Below, one piece after another: positions 20,616-30,857 of a stretch of 64,000 bases of DNA (positions are counted from its first letter, which is position 1; each line of letters opens with the position of its first letter). The position numbers and the translations under genes are program-made. The notes beneath the pieces were generated by a model. It saw only the letters and a list, made by a program, of their open reading frames with translations. It had not been told where the DNA came from and searched no databases. This DNA comes from Pomphorhynchus laevis. Lineage: Eukaryota > Acanthocephala > Palaeacanthocephala > Echinorhynchida > Pomphorhynchidae. The stretch spans positions 16,143-80,142 of the forward strand of contig WNNJ02001076.1 in assembly GCA_012934845.2 (NCBI GenBank). Direction: 5' to 3'.

Positions 20616-22721
20616 TTAGACTTCGAGCACAGCGCAAAACTCGCTGTGGTGGGTAGTCATAAGATTAATAGGTTTGGAACAGCTGGAACGTGGCGAGCGT
20701 AAGCATGCGGAAACTGATCGTGCGATTTCAAAACTGATGTCTCGTTTCATCTTTATGGCTAGATCAGGATAAGAACGCGTTGACCGATGCGTCAGTTTTG
20801 AAGCCGTGGTTTTGATTAATCTTTCCGCTTCAATGCCCATTCCTCCCGAAGTGGAGAAAATAAGAGGTATGAAAGACCCTCGTTCAACTAGCGCAATCCG
20901 TTCACTGTATTTGGCTTTCTTGCGACTCTCGTTGTATTCGAAAACAGACTCAGGCTTCAATGATATGTTCGATTGAGCAGGTGCAGCAAATACATTAACA
21001 TCAAAAAATGTTCGCTCAAATCGACTACCGTGTAGCCCGGAACAAACTATGTCAAGACGCGCGCTTGGATCACGGGTTGTTGTTGTTCGTTCGAAATTAA
21101 TATTTTCAGGAACCTCGGTTAGCTGAGGTTCGCAAGCTACGCCGTGAGATATGCGGCTAAGATAGTGTGAGATGATGTCGCGGACTGCATTATGCCGGAT
21201 CGAAGGCAAAGCACCTCGTCTACATGATAAGGAATGAGCCACACTGACTCGAGTGCCGCAAATGCAGTTGCTAACTCCAATCTTAGGATCAGTATGTCCA
21301 TACCTTGCGTTCAAAGCATCCCTGAATTCGTTCGAAGAAAGATGAAAATTTTCATGCTTGAGCGGAAGCGCACTTAACCACGAAGAAGCTCCACTGCGAG
21401 CAGCATGCGCGATCAGATTACTGGTTTCGGGTATCGCTAAGATCGGAATTTTAGAGAGGCGTTCTTGGTGAGATAGTGATCGTAGTGTCTTGATTTCGCT
21501 AAGCATAGTTTTCTGCCTCTCTCTTAGGCTATCGCCACCTGAACCAGAATTATAGGTTGAAATTAGCATGTTTGAGGATTTGCGTTCAAGTGTGGCTATG
21601 GTTGCAGGGTTCGCGATACCAATACCTCCAAATTTTAAAGGAGAGCACAATATTGACTTCCAGTCTTCATCGAGGTCCCAGGACACGAAGTTTGGGAGAA
21701 GCTGTGTGATTAAAGTGTGTGACAGATCCGACCAGATAGTGGCTGAGCAGTCGCAGGTGCGCATTATGTGTGTCCACTTAAATTGGACGGAGTTGATTAA
21801 TCCTGCAAAAGCGACATGCGGATCTACCTTGGCAACATAATCGAGACGTTGCAGCATTGTGGTCCATGTAGACAGAAGTTTTGCGGTTGCTGCATTTACA
21901 AAATCGTTGGACCCGACTGGACTGCCGAGAATGATGATTCCATCGGTGGAAGTTTTTATTTCGGGGTCGGGGAGGTTCGATTGATCAATATGAAGGTGTG
22001 ATAGGAGGTGAGACTTACGTGTGTTTACGAAATAGCCATACTTTGGTCCATCGGTATGAAGCACTTCCCATACCTGTTTCAAAACGTCAGTGGTCCCAAT
22101 AAAGTTGGCGTCATCTGCATACCATTTTTGGGAGACCGACGGAACTTTGCGTTGAATTGCTTTTATCAAAGGGAGAGAGGTCAGGGCGAAGCCAGCCATC
22201 GCAAAAGGATCGCCCTGGGTGAAACCTTCGGTGGAGTATAAGCTTTGACTTCCCACAATGAGTTGTGCAGGGTTTGCGTAGACATTACGAAGAGCCCGAG
22301 AAAGCGACGGGCATACGAAATCTATGTTGTGTAATGCCACCGCTCTGTTTGTTCGGTTGAAAGCATTTGAAGCATCGATTGACAAAATACAGCGATCGTC
22401 GTGACGGTTAAACTCATCTCTAAGTGTGCTGATGGCGACTTCGATACCGCCTTTTTGAGAAGCCCCTAATTGAACGGACCCAGCAACGTCCTGAATGTCA
22501 TTGCGAACAATATCTAGAATGGCCCGGCTTATAATGCGTCTGACAGTATTGCAAATACCTATGGGGCGGATTCCTCCTGACTTTTTCTCTAAAGCAACCA
22601 GACGGCAAGCGGTGAAAGCATCTAAAGTTCCTGGAGTGAGTGGTTCTGTTGCGACGAAGATAGCGAATTTGGCAAGTGCTTTGGCTAGGCTGAGTGAGTT
22701 CGAATCAAAATCTGTCAGCAT
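20616..22721 (-). CDS. Family C reverse transcriptase with C-terminal zinc knuckle and nuclease-like domain
   Basis: An uninterrupted 701-residue frame. RT blocks: GGIRPIGICNTVRRIISRA (about 49-67), CILSIDASNAFNR with palm Asp116, EGFTQGDPFAMAGFAL (165-180), KWYADDANFIG with Asp203/Asp204. After the thumb comes ASSWLSALPL, then CICGTRVSVAHSLSC (486-500; C-x-C-x7-H-x3-C type knuckle) and RHNAVRD. The C-terminal part has ARLDIVCSG (Asp557), RFERTFFDVNVF (Asp574) and FIPLIFSTSGGMG. This resembles a PD-(D/E)XK nuclease-like fold, although the usual final Lys is Asn here. This domain order is shared by a LINE-like RT family common in invertebrate genomes. Its clade name is uncertain to me. Product would reverse transcribe element RNA in the nucleus. 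Confidence 0.85.
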   Translation of the reverse strand: MLTDFDSNSLSLAKALAKFAIFVATEPLTPGTLDAFTACRLVALEKKSGGIRPIGICNTVRRIISRAILDIVRNDIQDVAGSVQLGASQKGGIEVAISTLRDEFNRHDDRCILSIDASNAFNRTNRAVALHNIDFVCPSLSRALRNVYANPAQLIVGSQSLYSTEGFTQGDPFAMAGFALTSLPLIKAIQRKVPSVSQKWYADDANFIGTTDVLKQVWEVLHTDGPKYGYFVNTRKSHLLSHLHIDQSNLPDPEIKTSTDGIIILGSPVGSNDFVNAATAKLLSTWTTMLQRLDYVAKVDPHVAFAGLINSVQFKWTHIMRTCDCSATIWSDLSHTLITQLLPNFVSWDLDEDWKSILCSPLKFGGIGIANPATIATLERKSSNMLISTYNSGSGGDSLRERQKTMLSEIKTLRSLSHQERLSKIPILAIPETSNLIAHAARSGASSWLSALPLKHENFHLSSNEFRDALNARYGHTDPKIGVSNCICGTRVSVAHSLSCRRGALPSIRHNAVRDIISHYLSRISHGVACEPQLTEVPENINFERTTTTRDPSARLDIVCSGLHGSRFERTFFDVNVFAAPAQSNISLKPESVFEYNESRKKAKYSERIALVERGSFIPLIFSTSGGMGIEAERLIKTTASKLTHRSTRSYPDLAIKMKRDISFEIARSVSACLRSPRSSCSKPINLMTTHHSEFCAVLEV

Positions 22722-23251
22722 GTGAAGCCATGAGCGAGCATCAATTCCGGACCGACCCGAGCTTCCTTTGGTTTTTTACTCGATCTGATAATGTGTGTTT
22801 CGTCCAGAGCATAGAACCGGCTGAGATGATGTACTTTGGATCCAGGGAACGGGGTAGTCAAGAGGGTATCTGGATCAGCTTGATGTGCCTCGGGGTGTAA
22901 GTCTTGAAGCATTGATATTACTGAAGTGCCATCAATGATATGTTGTGGATGCAGGGCTTTTGTTTCAATCGTGTCTTCTAGCACAGTCGAGCTGGCTCTT
23001 ATTTGGCCCTTTGTTACTAGGCCTTGATAACGTTTAACCCAGCTTCTCGGTGGAAGAGGCTTGCGGGATCCGAAATTACTTTGCAGATACAAAGCTTCGT
23101 TATAAAGAGTTTCGTAATCTTTATTTTGCCAACTGACTAATCTTCGCTCGAGAGTCTTGCGAATCAGCGAGATTTTTCTAGATGGTATTCTTTGCAAAAT
23201 ACAGTGAGAGAAGACCGTTGTTTTCTGTAGTAGTGTCCGAGTGTCGGACAC
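22715..23251 (-). pseudogene. Family C N-terminal region, out of frame with the RT
   Basis: The frame (about 178 codons, no ATG at its 5' limit) contains RRLVSWQNKDYETLYNEAL, YQGLVTKGQIRASSTVLED and HPEAHQADPDTLLTTPF, the pre-RT segment seen in this family. It ends at KKPKEARVGPELM, while a neighbouring frame reads on as SGIDARSWLHMLTDFDS into the RT. A single small frame change at about 22740-22760 therefore separates it from the 701-residue RT. A natural ATG start was not found; the element may be 5'-truncated. Confidence 0.75.
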
Positions 23252-23296
23252 TACTATGGTCTTGTATGTTATAATAATAATAATAATAATAATATT

Positions 23297-24620
23297 GCAT
23301 CGGCGATTACTATCCTACCTTGAATCATTGAACTTGTTAGATAATTCGCAACATGGTTTTCGTCCTAAACGTTTTTGCATGTCAAATCTTTTATGTGCAT
23401 GCGAACCATGGGTTGATGCAGTTGCGCAGGGTAATGCTGCTGATATCGTGTATTTCGACTTCAGTCGGGCCTTTGATAGAGTTCCCCACAATATGTTGAC
23501 TAAGGCTCTTACAGATTACGGAATTGAAATTCCTATTATTCGATGGATTAACGCTTTCCTATCTGATCGTTCTTTCAGAGTTCGAGTTAGAAATTGTCTA
23601 TCTAGACCGTCAAATTATTATTATGGGTCCATTATTATTCGTCATATTTCTGAATAGTTTGCTACGCTCTCTAAAATGTAAAAAATTAGCATTCGCGGAT
23701 GATCTTAAAATATGGAATGTCATAACATGCCATGCCTATATGCAACACTTACAAGATGACATAAATATGGTTAATAAGTGGATCGAACTGACCGGAATCA
23801 TGATTAACATTACTAAATGTGTCCACCTCAGATTTGGTCGTAGTGATTTACCAAATGATTATTATGTTTGCGGTGAGATTATTCCCACAAATTCGTATAC
23901 AAAAGATCTTGGGATAATTGTTCAGAATTCGTTTAAAACCGACCTCAATACTGAAAATATATACAACATGTCGATGAAAAGTATTTACATGATCAAAAAT
24001 ACCTTTAGTTCGCTTCCACCGTCTCAGTTCTCACTATTATATAAGGCGTTGATCATACCAATCATTGATTATGCTTCGCGGGTGGCTTTTCCTTCTACGC
24101 GTGGTGAAATAAACCAATTAGAAAAGATTCTTCGCCGATTTTCCAATCTATGCTTTGGTCTTCGGAACCTTGCCTACTGTGATAGACTAAGCCAACTAAA
24201 TATTACTTCAGTTTACACGAGATATGTGTACAATGATTTATTACAGTTATGGCGAATGATCCATGTCTTTCCTGGTTATTCATCGGAATCCGTTATTCTA
24301 AATGATCGTCCGAGCCACAGAGGACACTCTTTATCAGTTGTTGTTCAATCACACCGGAAATGTCATAGATACTTGCGATTATCTCACAGAGCGGTAAACC
24401 TATGGAACCTATTGCCGAATTTGATCGTGTCTTTGACACAGTACAAATCATTCCAGAATGCGCTGAGCATGTGGATAAAAAGAGAAGAATCTTCGCGGGA
24501 AATAAATAACTATTCGTGACAATTATCATTGCTGAACTACTTTTTTCTTTCTTAATATTGTGATCAGACAAAATGACTCTTTTACGTGTCAAATTCTTGT
24601 AATAAATAATAATAAATATA
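23297..24620 (+). mobile_element. Family D LINE, 5'-truncated RT
   Basis: Frames at 23300-23620 (DNSQHGFRPKRFCMSNLL, ADIVYFDFSRAFDRVPHNML, WINAFLSDRSFRVRV) and 23524-24519 (GPLLFVIFLNSLLRSL, KLAFADDLKIWNVITC, YTKDLGIIVQNSF, RAVNLWNLLPNLIVS) form one RT. The catalytic box is FADD, not YADD. The GVPQGS block is lost at the frame switch near 23620. The tail is an AAT-rich simple repeat at 24600-24620. It begins directly at the TAA repeat that ends the previous D element. Confidence 0.87.
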
Positions 24621-24949
24621 AGGGATCGTTTCCTAGAGGTAAGTTATAAAATTGACAAAGGACCATTTCTACGAAATTTTACAACTTTAGATTTGTTGGT
24701 GTTGACCGTAAGTGCTTTATCTAAACAATAAATATAAAAACAATTAAGGAAAAGTTGAGAAGAATTTAAATCATTGGATAACATCATAAGGAGATAACTG
24801 TTGTAGAAAATTCGCTATTATTTACAGCCTGTTTAAGATAAAAATAAGATAATAATATCATTTGTCCAATGATGCATTCAATGTGATCTTATACATGACG
24901 TTTAAACATCGTGTGGAAATAAATTGAAGATTATTACTCACGAATTTTC
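24621..24949. other. AT-rich spacer, no gene seen
   Basis: No frame or element signature could be recognised between the end of the D element and the first Penelope-like segment. Confidence 0.5.
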
Positions 24950-25334
24950 GACTTATACCAATCTCCCAACATCTTGGAAAATATCTGCTGCTAATTCTTT
25001 GTTTTTAAGAAGAAAGATGATTGTTTCCGATATAAATGAACTTGAATAAAATAATAAGATAATTAGAATTCTATTAGATAAAAACGGTTTGCCATCATGG
25101 GTAATTAAAAAGGCTTTATACAAAAGTACCAAAACTGATAAAGATGTTGTTTTTGCCCCAGAACGAGAAAAGGAATACATGATTACCATTTACACATAAT
25201 TTTTGGAATATTTATTTCAAAAGATTTGATTCAAACAATAAAACATTAAATACTTCAAATATTGTTTGGTATAATAGTAAAATAACGAAGTTACACAACA
25301 TTTTGAAAAAGAAACCCAAACATAATAATGATAA

Positions 25335-25690
25335 TAATATAATAATACAAATTTATTTAATGTGGCAAATGCGTACAAGCTGTACGCTTACAAGTCCACA
25401 AACAAAAATGAGAAAGTCAAGCAGATAAATTGTTAAAATGGGATCGGATTTGTCGTTTGAAGCACTGCAGGGAAGTTGATTGGCGTATATGAATGGGCAG
25501 ATGATTCCACGATAGAAGAGCAGCCACCAGGAAGGAGCGGAGTCCAAAGGAGGTAGAGTAGTTTGGGACATGTAAAAGAAGGGAATTACAGGAACGCAAG
25601 GAACGGTAAACAGGACGAGAATTATCAAGAAAAGGAAGGTTGATAAATGAAGGGGTATGAAAAGTTACAAAGCGGAAAGCATGGAGTTGT
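25335..25690 (-). mobile_element. Family B4 LINE, 3' fragment inserted in the Penelope fossil
   Basis: Minus strand: RSCNSLLLHVPNYSTSFGLR, LVAALLSWNHLPIHIRQSTS and FKRQIRSHFNN are the last RT residues. The 3' hairpin is GCGTACA-GCT-TGTACGC, followed by catttgccacatt and an ATT-rich tail at 25335-25350. It is strongly 5'-truncated. Confidence 0.85.
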
Positions 25691-25772
25691 TTATAATTTT
25701 TTTTGTGAAAAATGCGATAAAATATATATGTGGGTCAAACAGGCCAACCATTAAACAGGCCAACCATCTTTG

Positions 25773-25848
25773 ATGTTCTTTTTTTGTTTGTTAGTGGTCA
25801 TGTAAGCGTGCATTTTGCACGCATTTGCCACGTTAAATAAATTATTGT
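25773..25848 (+). mobile_element. Very short family B 3' end
   Basis: Only the final 75 bp or so are present: ttagtggtcatgtaa, the hairpin GCGTGCA-TTT-TGCACGC, catttgccacgtt and an ATT-rich tail. It is inserted between the GIY-YIG core and the following segment of the Penelope fossil. Confidence 0.75.
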
Positions 25849-26104
25849 ATTATTATTAGAGTCTAGATTAAACCAACACAAATACACATTAAAAAAGGTC
25901 CTCAGTAGCGCTATTGTAGACCATAGTTTAAATTTAGATCAAAATAATGACTATAATAATACTGTTGTTTTAGCAAAAGAAACCAATTGTTTAAATAGAA
26001 GAATTCTCGAGGCTTATTACATTCATAAAACTCCAATATTATTATGCCGAATAATTAACCTGACGTAACTTTAAATATTTTGTAAATATGATGTAAATGA
26101 TCAT

Positions 26105-29100
26105 TTAGTTTAAAGTGTTCTAAAGTGAAATTATTACAGACCAATGGCCATTATACCCTAGTTCAAACAGCTAATAGTAAAAAAGTTAACGTGTCCGTCA
26201 TAAAGCTAGCTCGATATTCCCAAGATCAAGTTGATAGATGTGCAGATGTTGCGGTAGAAACGCTGGAAGTAAGCGAAGAAAGTCGAGTGGATTCGAATAG
26301 AAGTCTTCATTCTCCCTTCCATTATAATGAATCAGCTGCTGAGGCGGAATAGTATATTCCCCAAAATGAGTACATTAACGAATCGTCGTTTAACGATCAA
26401 CACGTACCGAATTCAGACAATAACGGGGAACCACTGTTGAAGAGAAGCGAACGAAATAAGAAACCTCCCAAGTATTTGGATAATTACGAATGGGAAAGGG
26501 GAAAGTGTCATGATATTGGATAATGTGAACATTACTTATGCTTGTTACATTGTTTCCTTGTATTTATTTAATTATAGATTGCTGAATAAAACCATCATTT
26601 GGTAAAAAGTCCACAACAATTTTTTCAGTGAAGTTTCGACTATCGTCACATGGGAAAGCTTATAACACCCAGCACGTTCAGTCTAGAGCCGGACGCGGGT
26701 AACGCTCAAGACGAGTAGAATCATTGGCGTCAGAAGTTGTTCAACTTTTTTCTTTGTAAAGGGATATTACAGATGAACAGAAGAGATTTATACTCGTTAA
26801 TTTTTTATCTTTACGTCTCTACAAGCTTATTAAAGACTGTGCTACATTTGATTCCGCCATAAATACACTTAATGAAAAGTTCAAGAGGCCAATCAACGTC
26901 ATTTTTGCGCGATTCCAATTGCATACATTCAGGCAAGAAAAATCTGTATGCATCTCTAATTATGTTCGACAGCTGGAAGATCTCGCCTCACAATGTGATT
27001 TTAAGCAGTAGACGCGGAAATAAACCGCAAAAATCAAATCACAGATTCGTTCATTCAAGGGATATATAACTCCTATATGTTTTGCTTAACAACAAGCAGC
27101 CTTATTTGTCCCTCCGACAATACGAGTCAAGCGACTGTTGAGCAAAAAAATGACGAATCCGAACAACTCGTCAAAAATCATAAACAATTGTTCAACGCTG
27201 CCCTCCATAACAGTAGATTCTGCTTATTCTGCGGCAATAACTATCATCCTCGTACTCAATGTTCGGCACGTGATGTCACATGTTTCAGTTGCCTAAAATA
27301 TGGGCATTTCGCCAAAGTATGCCGCTCAAAACATAGGATTCGAAATCTACTTCATCTGCGATCTGTTCAATCTCTAAACCTTCTTCGATAGATCAGAATT
27401 CACTGACGCGTGTTCGTATTGATGATAAGTTAGCCGAGGATCCTGTAGATACCAGCAGCTGCGAGAATTTTATCGAGTCAAATCTTGTGGATAGACTGGT
27501 ACTCCATACAACTCCATGTTACAAAAGGGTATATATGGTTTCTTCTGCATTTTCGGCAATTATCGAGTCAATGCTTGGTTTCGATTGAATGCAACAATAC
27601 AGTTTATGAACACTGCCGCTTCTCCGTTATTCAATCCTTGTGTACCGATGTTATATTGGGTAGGGAATTCATGAAATACCACGCGTATGTAAAATTTTCC
27701 CTTGGTGGAAAACTTCCTGGACTGACGGTCGTAAGCACACTAAGTACGGTGGCAATCAAAATTCATCCAATCACTCTTTTTCCAAACCTTCCGTATAATC
27801 TTTCATCATATGCCACTAAATCAAGGCGACAAACACCTTTAAATGCCGTATTTACACGAAGTGAAATAGATAAACTTCTAAAAGCTGACATTATCGAAGA
27901 AAGTCGTTCTGCTTGGAGAGCACAAGTCTTAGTCGTCACAAATCGAAATGGCAAAAGTAGAATGGTAGCTGACTACTCCCGAACAATCAATCGCTTTACA
28001 ACGCTAGATGCGTATCCACTGCCAAATATCGGGCATCTGATATCAAAGATCGCATCACATTCAGTGTTCTATACCGTCGTCTTATCTAATGCCTATAATC
28101 AAATTCTATTACTGAAAGAGGACAAGCAATACACTGCCTTAGAAGCAGAGGGACCATTGTATCAATTTCGCAGGATCCCACTCGGATTAACTAATGCAGT
28201 TTCAGTATTTCAACGCGTCATGAACACGATTATGGAAGAGTACAAATTGGAAGGAGTGTATCATATTTGGACGACATTATTATTTGCGGTCACCATTATA
28301 ACGAACATGACATAAGACTCACCAAATTCGTCGACGTCATCCATAAATTGAATATCAAGCTTGCGGGAGAGAAATCAAATCTTCGAAAAACCAAACTCAA
28401 CTTCCTTGGGTATACAATTTGTCGAGGTTGTGTGTAGCCCGATACTGATCGTATTCGTCCTCTTATATCGTATCCCATTCCTGAGAATAACACAACTTTG
28501 AAGCGACTTTTTGGATTACTGGCTTATTATGCCAAATAGATTCCCGCCCCTTTTCGACGAAAATTCGACCGTTGGTTGATTGCAGCCAATTTCCCTTTAA
28601 TCAGAGTATCATTCAGAGAATAATCGAACTGAAGATGGAAATTTCTAATTCATTTCGTTGCGCTTACAATCCAGACCTTCCATTGACGGTAGAAACCGAC
28701 GATTCTTATTCGTCTATTGGCACTGTTCTTATTTACGATAATCAGCCAATCGCTTTTTATTCGCAGAGCTTACTTAAATCATCATTACGACAGTCAAGCT
28801 TCGAAAAAGAGGCTTTTGCTATAGTAGAAGCCCTTCAACATAGGACACACTTTCTGATGGGCAGAATTTTCGACGTGATTACTGATCACAGATCTGTTGC
28901 CTTTATGTTCAATCAAAATTTTGCAAACCGAATCAAAAACGACAAGGTTGCTCGTTGGAGATTAGAGTTGGTGCCGTACAAGTTTGCAATCAAATATAGT
29001 CCAGGCAATGCCAACAAAGCAACTGATGCAAGGTCAAGAATTACATGTGCAACTAGCGACTGTCCTGGAGAATTAAAATACATACACGAAAGCCAGTGTC

Positions 29101-29280
29101 ATCCGGAAATAGCCAGATTGTTGCATTATGTCCGCTCAAATTATTTGCCGTATGACAAGAAAGATGTCGTAAATGTCACTTCATCTTGTCTTGTGTGTGC
29201 AGAGTTGAAGCCATGCTTGCGCAGGTTTTTTGACAAAGTACGAGCCAAGATCGCAACACGGACCAACAGGGCAAAGTAAC
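26105..29280 (+). mobile_element. Ty3/gypsy-type LTR retrotransposon fossil (broken)
   Basis: Recognisable parts in order: an integrase C-terminal GPY/F-like stretch (about 26130-26230), a purine tract, a 145-bp LTR (26506-26650, TG to CA), then gag with zinc knuckles (about 27200-27340), RT (about 27790-28310) and RNase H (about 28650-29040). Because pol end precedes the LTR and gag follows it, this looks like two copies head to tail sharing one LTR, or a rearrangement. No second LTR is seen, so LTR divergence cannot date it. It is clearly broken, with more than five lesions, and looks old. Confidence 0.8.
26506..26650 (+). repeat. LTR of the Ty3/gypsy-type fossil
   Basis: The block begins TGTCATGATATTGG directly after a polypurine run (GAAAGGGGAAAG) and ends CGTCACA, followed by TGGGAAAGC, as expected for LTR edges next to a primer-binding site. 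An AATAAA lies at about 26585. At about 145 bp it is short for an LTR. Only one copy is in the window. Confidence 0.65.
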
Positions 29281-29539
29281 CACCCACAAGAACTCCAATC
29301 AATATAATATTCTAATGTTCATACTATCGCTCGACTGCCATAAAAATGTCGTAGAGAAGCGGTGGACTTACTCTAATCAAATCTGCACTCAGTTCAAACT
29401 CAATAGATAGCTGGGTCCGCCTTCTCTGTCTACCTAAATTATTCTTTTTAGTACACCATGTAAGTGCATAAAACCGAGGCAATAATCACATATCACGGAT
29501 AATACGCGCAAAAATAAACTACCAAGCAGACCCCATTAA
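29281..29539. other. Unassigned spacer
   Basis: Between the LTR fossil and the next LINE fragment no terminal repeat or coding match was recognised. Confidence 0.4.
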
Positions 29540-30838
29540 TAGTGTCACTCCAAATGTTCGAAAATCCTCTAATCCAAAAGCCGGTAACGTCAATGGCAAC
29601 GTACGTGCAGCGATTATGTTGGGCCGAAAAGGGAATTACAGGAAAGCGATGCAAAGACTCATGTTAATCGGTTTTGTCGCACATGGTTCTTATACAAAAT
29701 CAAAGTTAATCGCACTCTATCCTGGTTCATACCGTGCCTATCCGTATCGCGCAGCCAACACCTCTGCATTAGCTAGTGAATTAAGCCGAGATCAGACCGA
29801 CCTACCGGTTTTAAAACCACTTGGACACTCTATTTCTTTCGCTTGACTCTAATCTTCTTTGGTCACGGATGTCTCCATCGACTCACACACAATTAGTAAA
29901 GCTGTAAGATCCTTCACACCAGAATCATCCGCCGGATGCTTCGAGCTGCAACCAGAACACCTGTAGGACTGCATTGCAGCCGAATCAGGAGTCTTACTGC
30001 TTGAGCGTCTAATACGTTTTGTAAACTACATGTTGTGCAGACGGGCTCCTCGCTCGTTGGCTCCATTCTTCGCAAGAACAAACCTCATCGCACTCCCGAA
30101 AAAGAACTGTAGCATCCGACCTATCGCCACCGCCGAAGTCTTTCGACGTCTGGTTTCTAAATGCGCCTGCATTCGTCTCCGCTTTGTTTTTCGAGATCTA
30201 CTTAGTCCAAATCAATACGGAGTTGCTGTGGAAGATTGAGTTGTTCGGATTATTTAGCAGGTCAGGGCATTACATAAAATTCATAATATGCCAGACTCAT
30301 GGGCTTGGGCTAAGATAGACCTGTCAAACGCATTTAACTCCAAAGGGGTCCTTTTGGATACTTTGGTCCTTTCGGATACTCCAAAAGGGTCATTTTTATC
30401 CAAAAGGGTCCTTTTAGATACATATCTCCCGAAACAAGCTGCTGATCTTAACTCCGTCTCTACAATAGAAGACTCTCAAATCAGTTACGTATTACTAAGT
30501 AAGTGTTGTTCGGCGTCCAGACTAACTCATCTAATAAGAACGATCGATCCTCAAATCTTTTGCCCTTTTCCACTCGATTTGATGCATGTGTTCTGGATTC
30601 GCTCTAGAAAATTGAATACTGGTCCGCGATTTTTAATGCAGTATCCAGCCGAATTTCGTAACTACTTCCATGGGCTCTGTTCTGCTACGGTGAACCATCC
30701 TACCTGAGAATTTCCTATTCAGACCGCATTCTTTCTGCTGAGGGCGTACAGGAGGGCGATCTCCTTAGTCCCTTTCTGTTTTCGCTATCGATTCATCAAA
30801 TCGTAACTAACGTCAATTCGATCCTTACAGACCAGTAA
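29540..30838 (+). mobile_element. Family C LINE fossil, rearranged order
   Basis: The N-terminal part reads GNYRKAMQRLM, then RAPRSLAPFFARTNLIALPKK, SIRPIATAEVFRRLVSKCA, LLSPNQYGVAVED and AWAKIDLSNAFNS (palm Asp) to about 30338. A short minisatellite follows (30339-30425). The next segment (AADLNSVSTIEDSQISYVLLS, LTHLIRTIDPQI) is thumb sequence, and only then comes AEFRNYFHGLCSA, SYSDRILSAEGVQEGDLLSPF, which belongs before the thumb. The order is thus scrambled. Several frame breaks; dead copy. Confidence 0.75.
30339..30425. repeat. Short palindromic minisatellite in the C fossil
   Basis: About four variants of a unit built on ccaaaagggtccttttgga follow each other. The unit is close to self-complementary, so it can fold as a hairpin. 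It sits exactly where the RT order of the host fossil is broken. Confidence 0.6.
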
Positions 30839-30857
30839 GTATTACTTGCTTATGTTG

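Larger units (their letters stand above)
20514..23258 (-). mobile_element. Family C LINE-like element, nearly intact, 14-bp target duplication
   Basis: The 14-bp gtcttgtatgttat occurs at 20500-20513 and 23259-23272, flanking the element, which sits in the 3' tail of the family D LINE. On the minus strand the 5' end opens with a 13-bp perfect palindrome (23228-23256), followed by an N-terminal frame (23251-22715), a 701-codon RT frame (22721-20616) and a short 3' UTR. No APE nuclease is present. One frame change near 22720-22760 appears to be the main lesion. This is one of the youngest insertions in the window. Confidence 0.88.
24950..26070 (+). mobile_element. Penelope-like element fossil with GIY-YIG nuclease remnant, interrupted by two B pieces
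   Basis: Plus-strand segments: 25080-25320 (NGLPSWVIKKALYKS, then LPFTHNFWNIYFKRF-like), 25692-25772 (YNFFCEKCDKIY followed by VGQTGQ, the core of a GIY-YIG nuclease) and 25850-26070 (RLDWNQHKYTLKKVLSSAIV, AKETNCLNRRILEAYYIHK, the segment downstream of the nuclease core). This order matches Penelope-like elements that carry a C-terminal GIY-YIG domain. Several frame breaks occur, and family B pieces split it at 25335-25690 and 25773-25848. The RT itself is not seen here. Confidence 0.65.
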
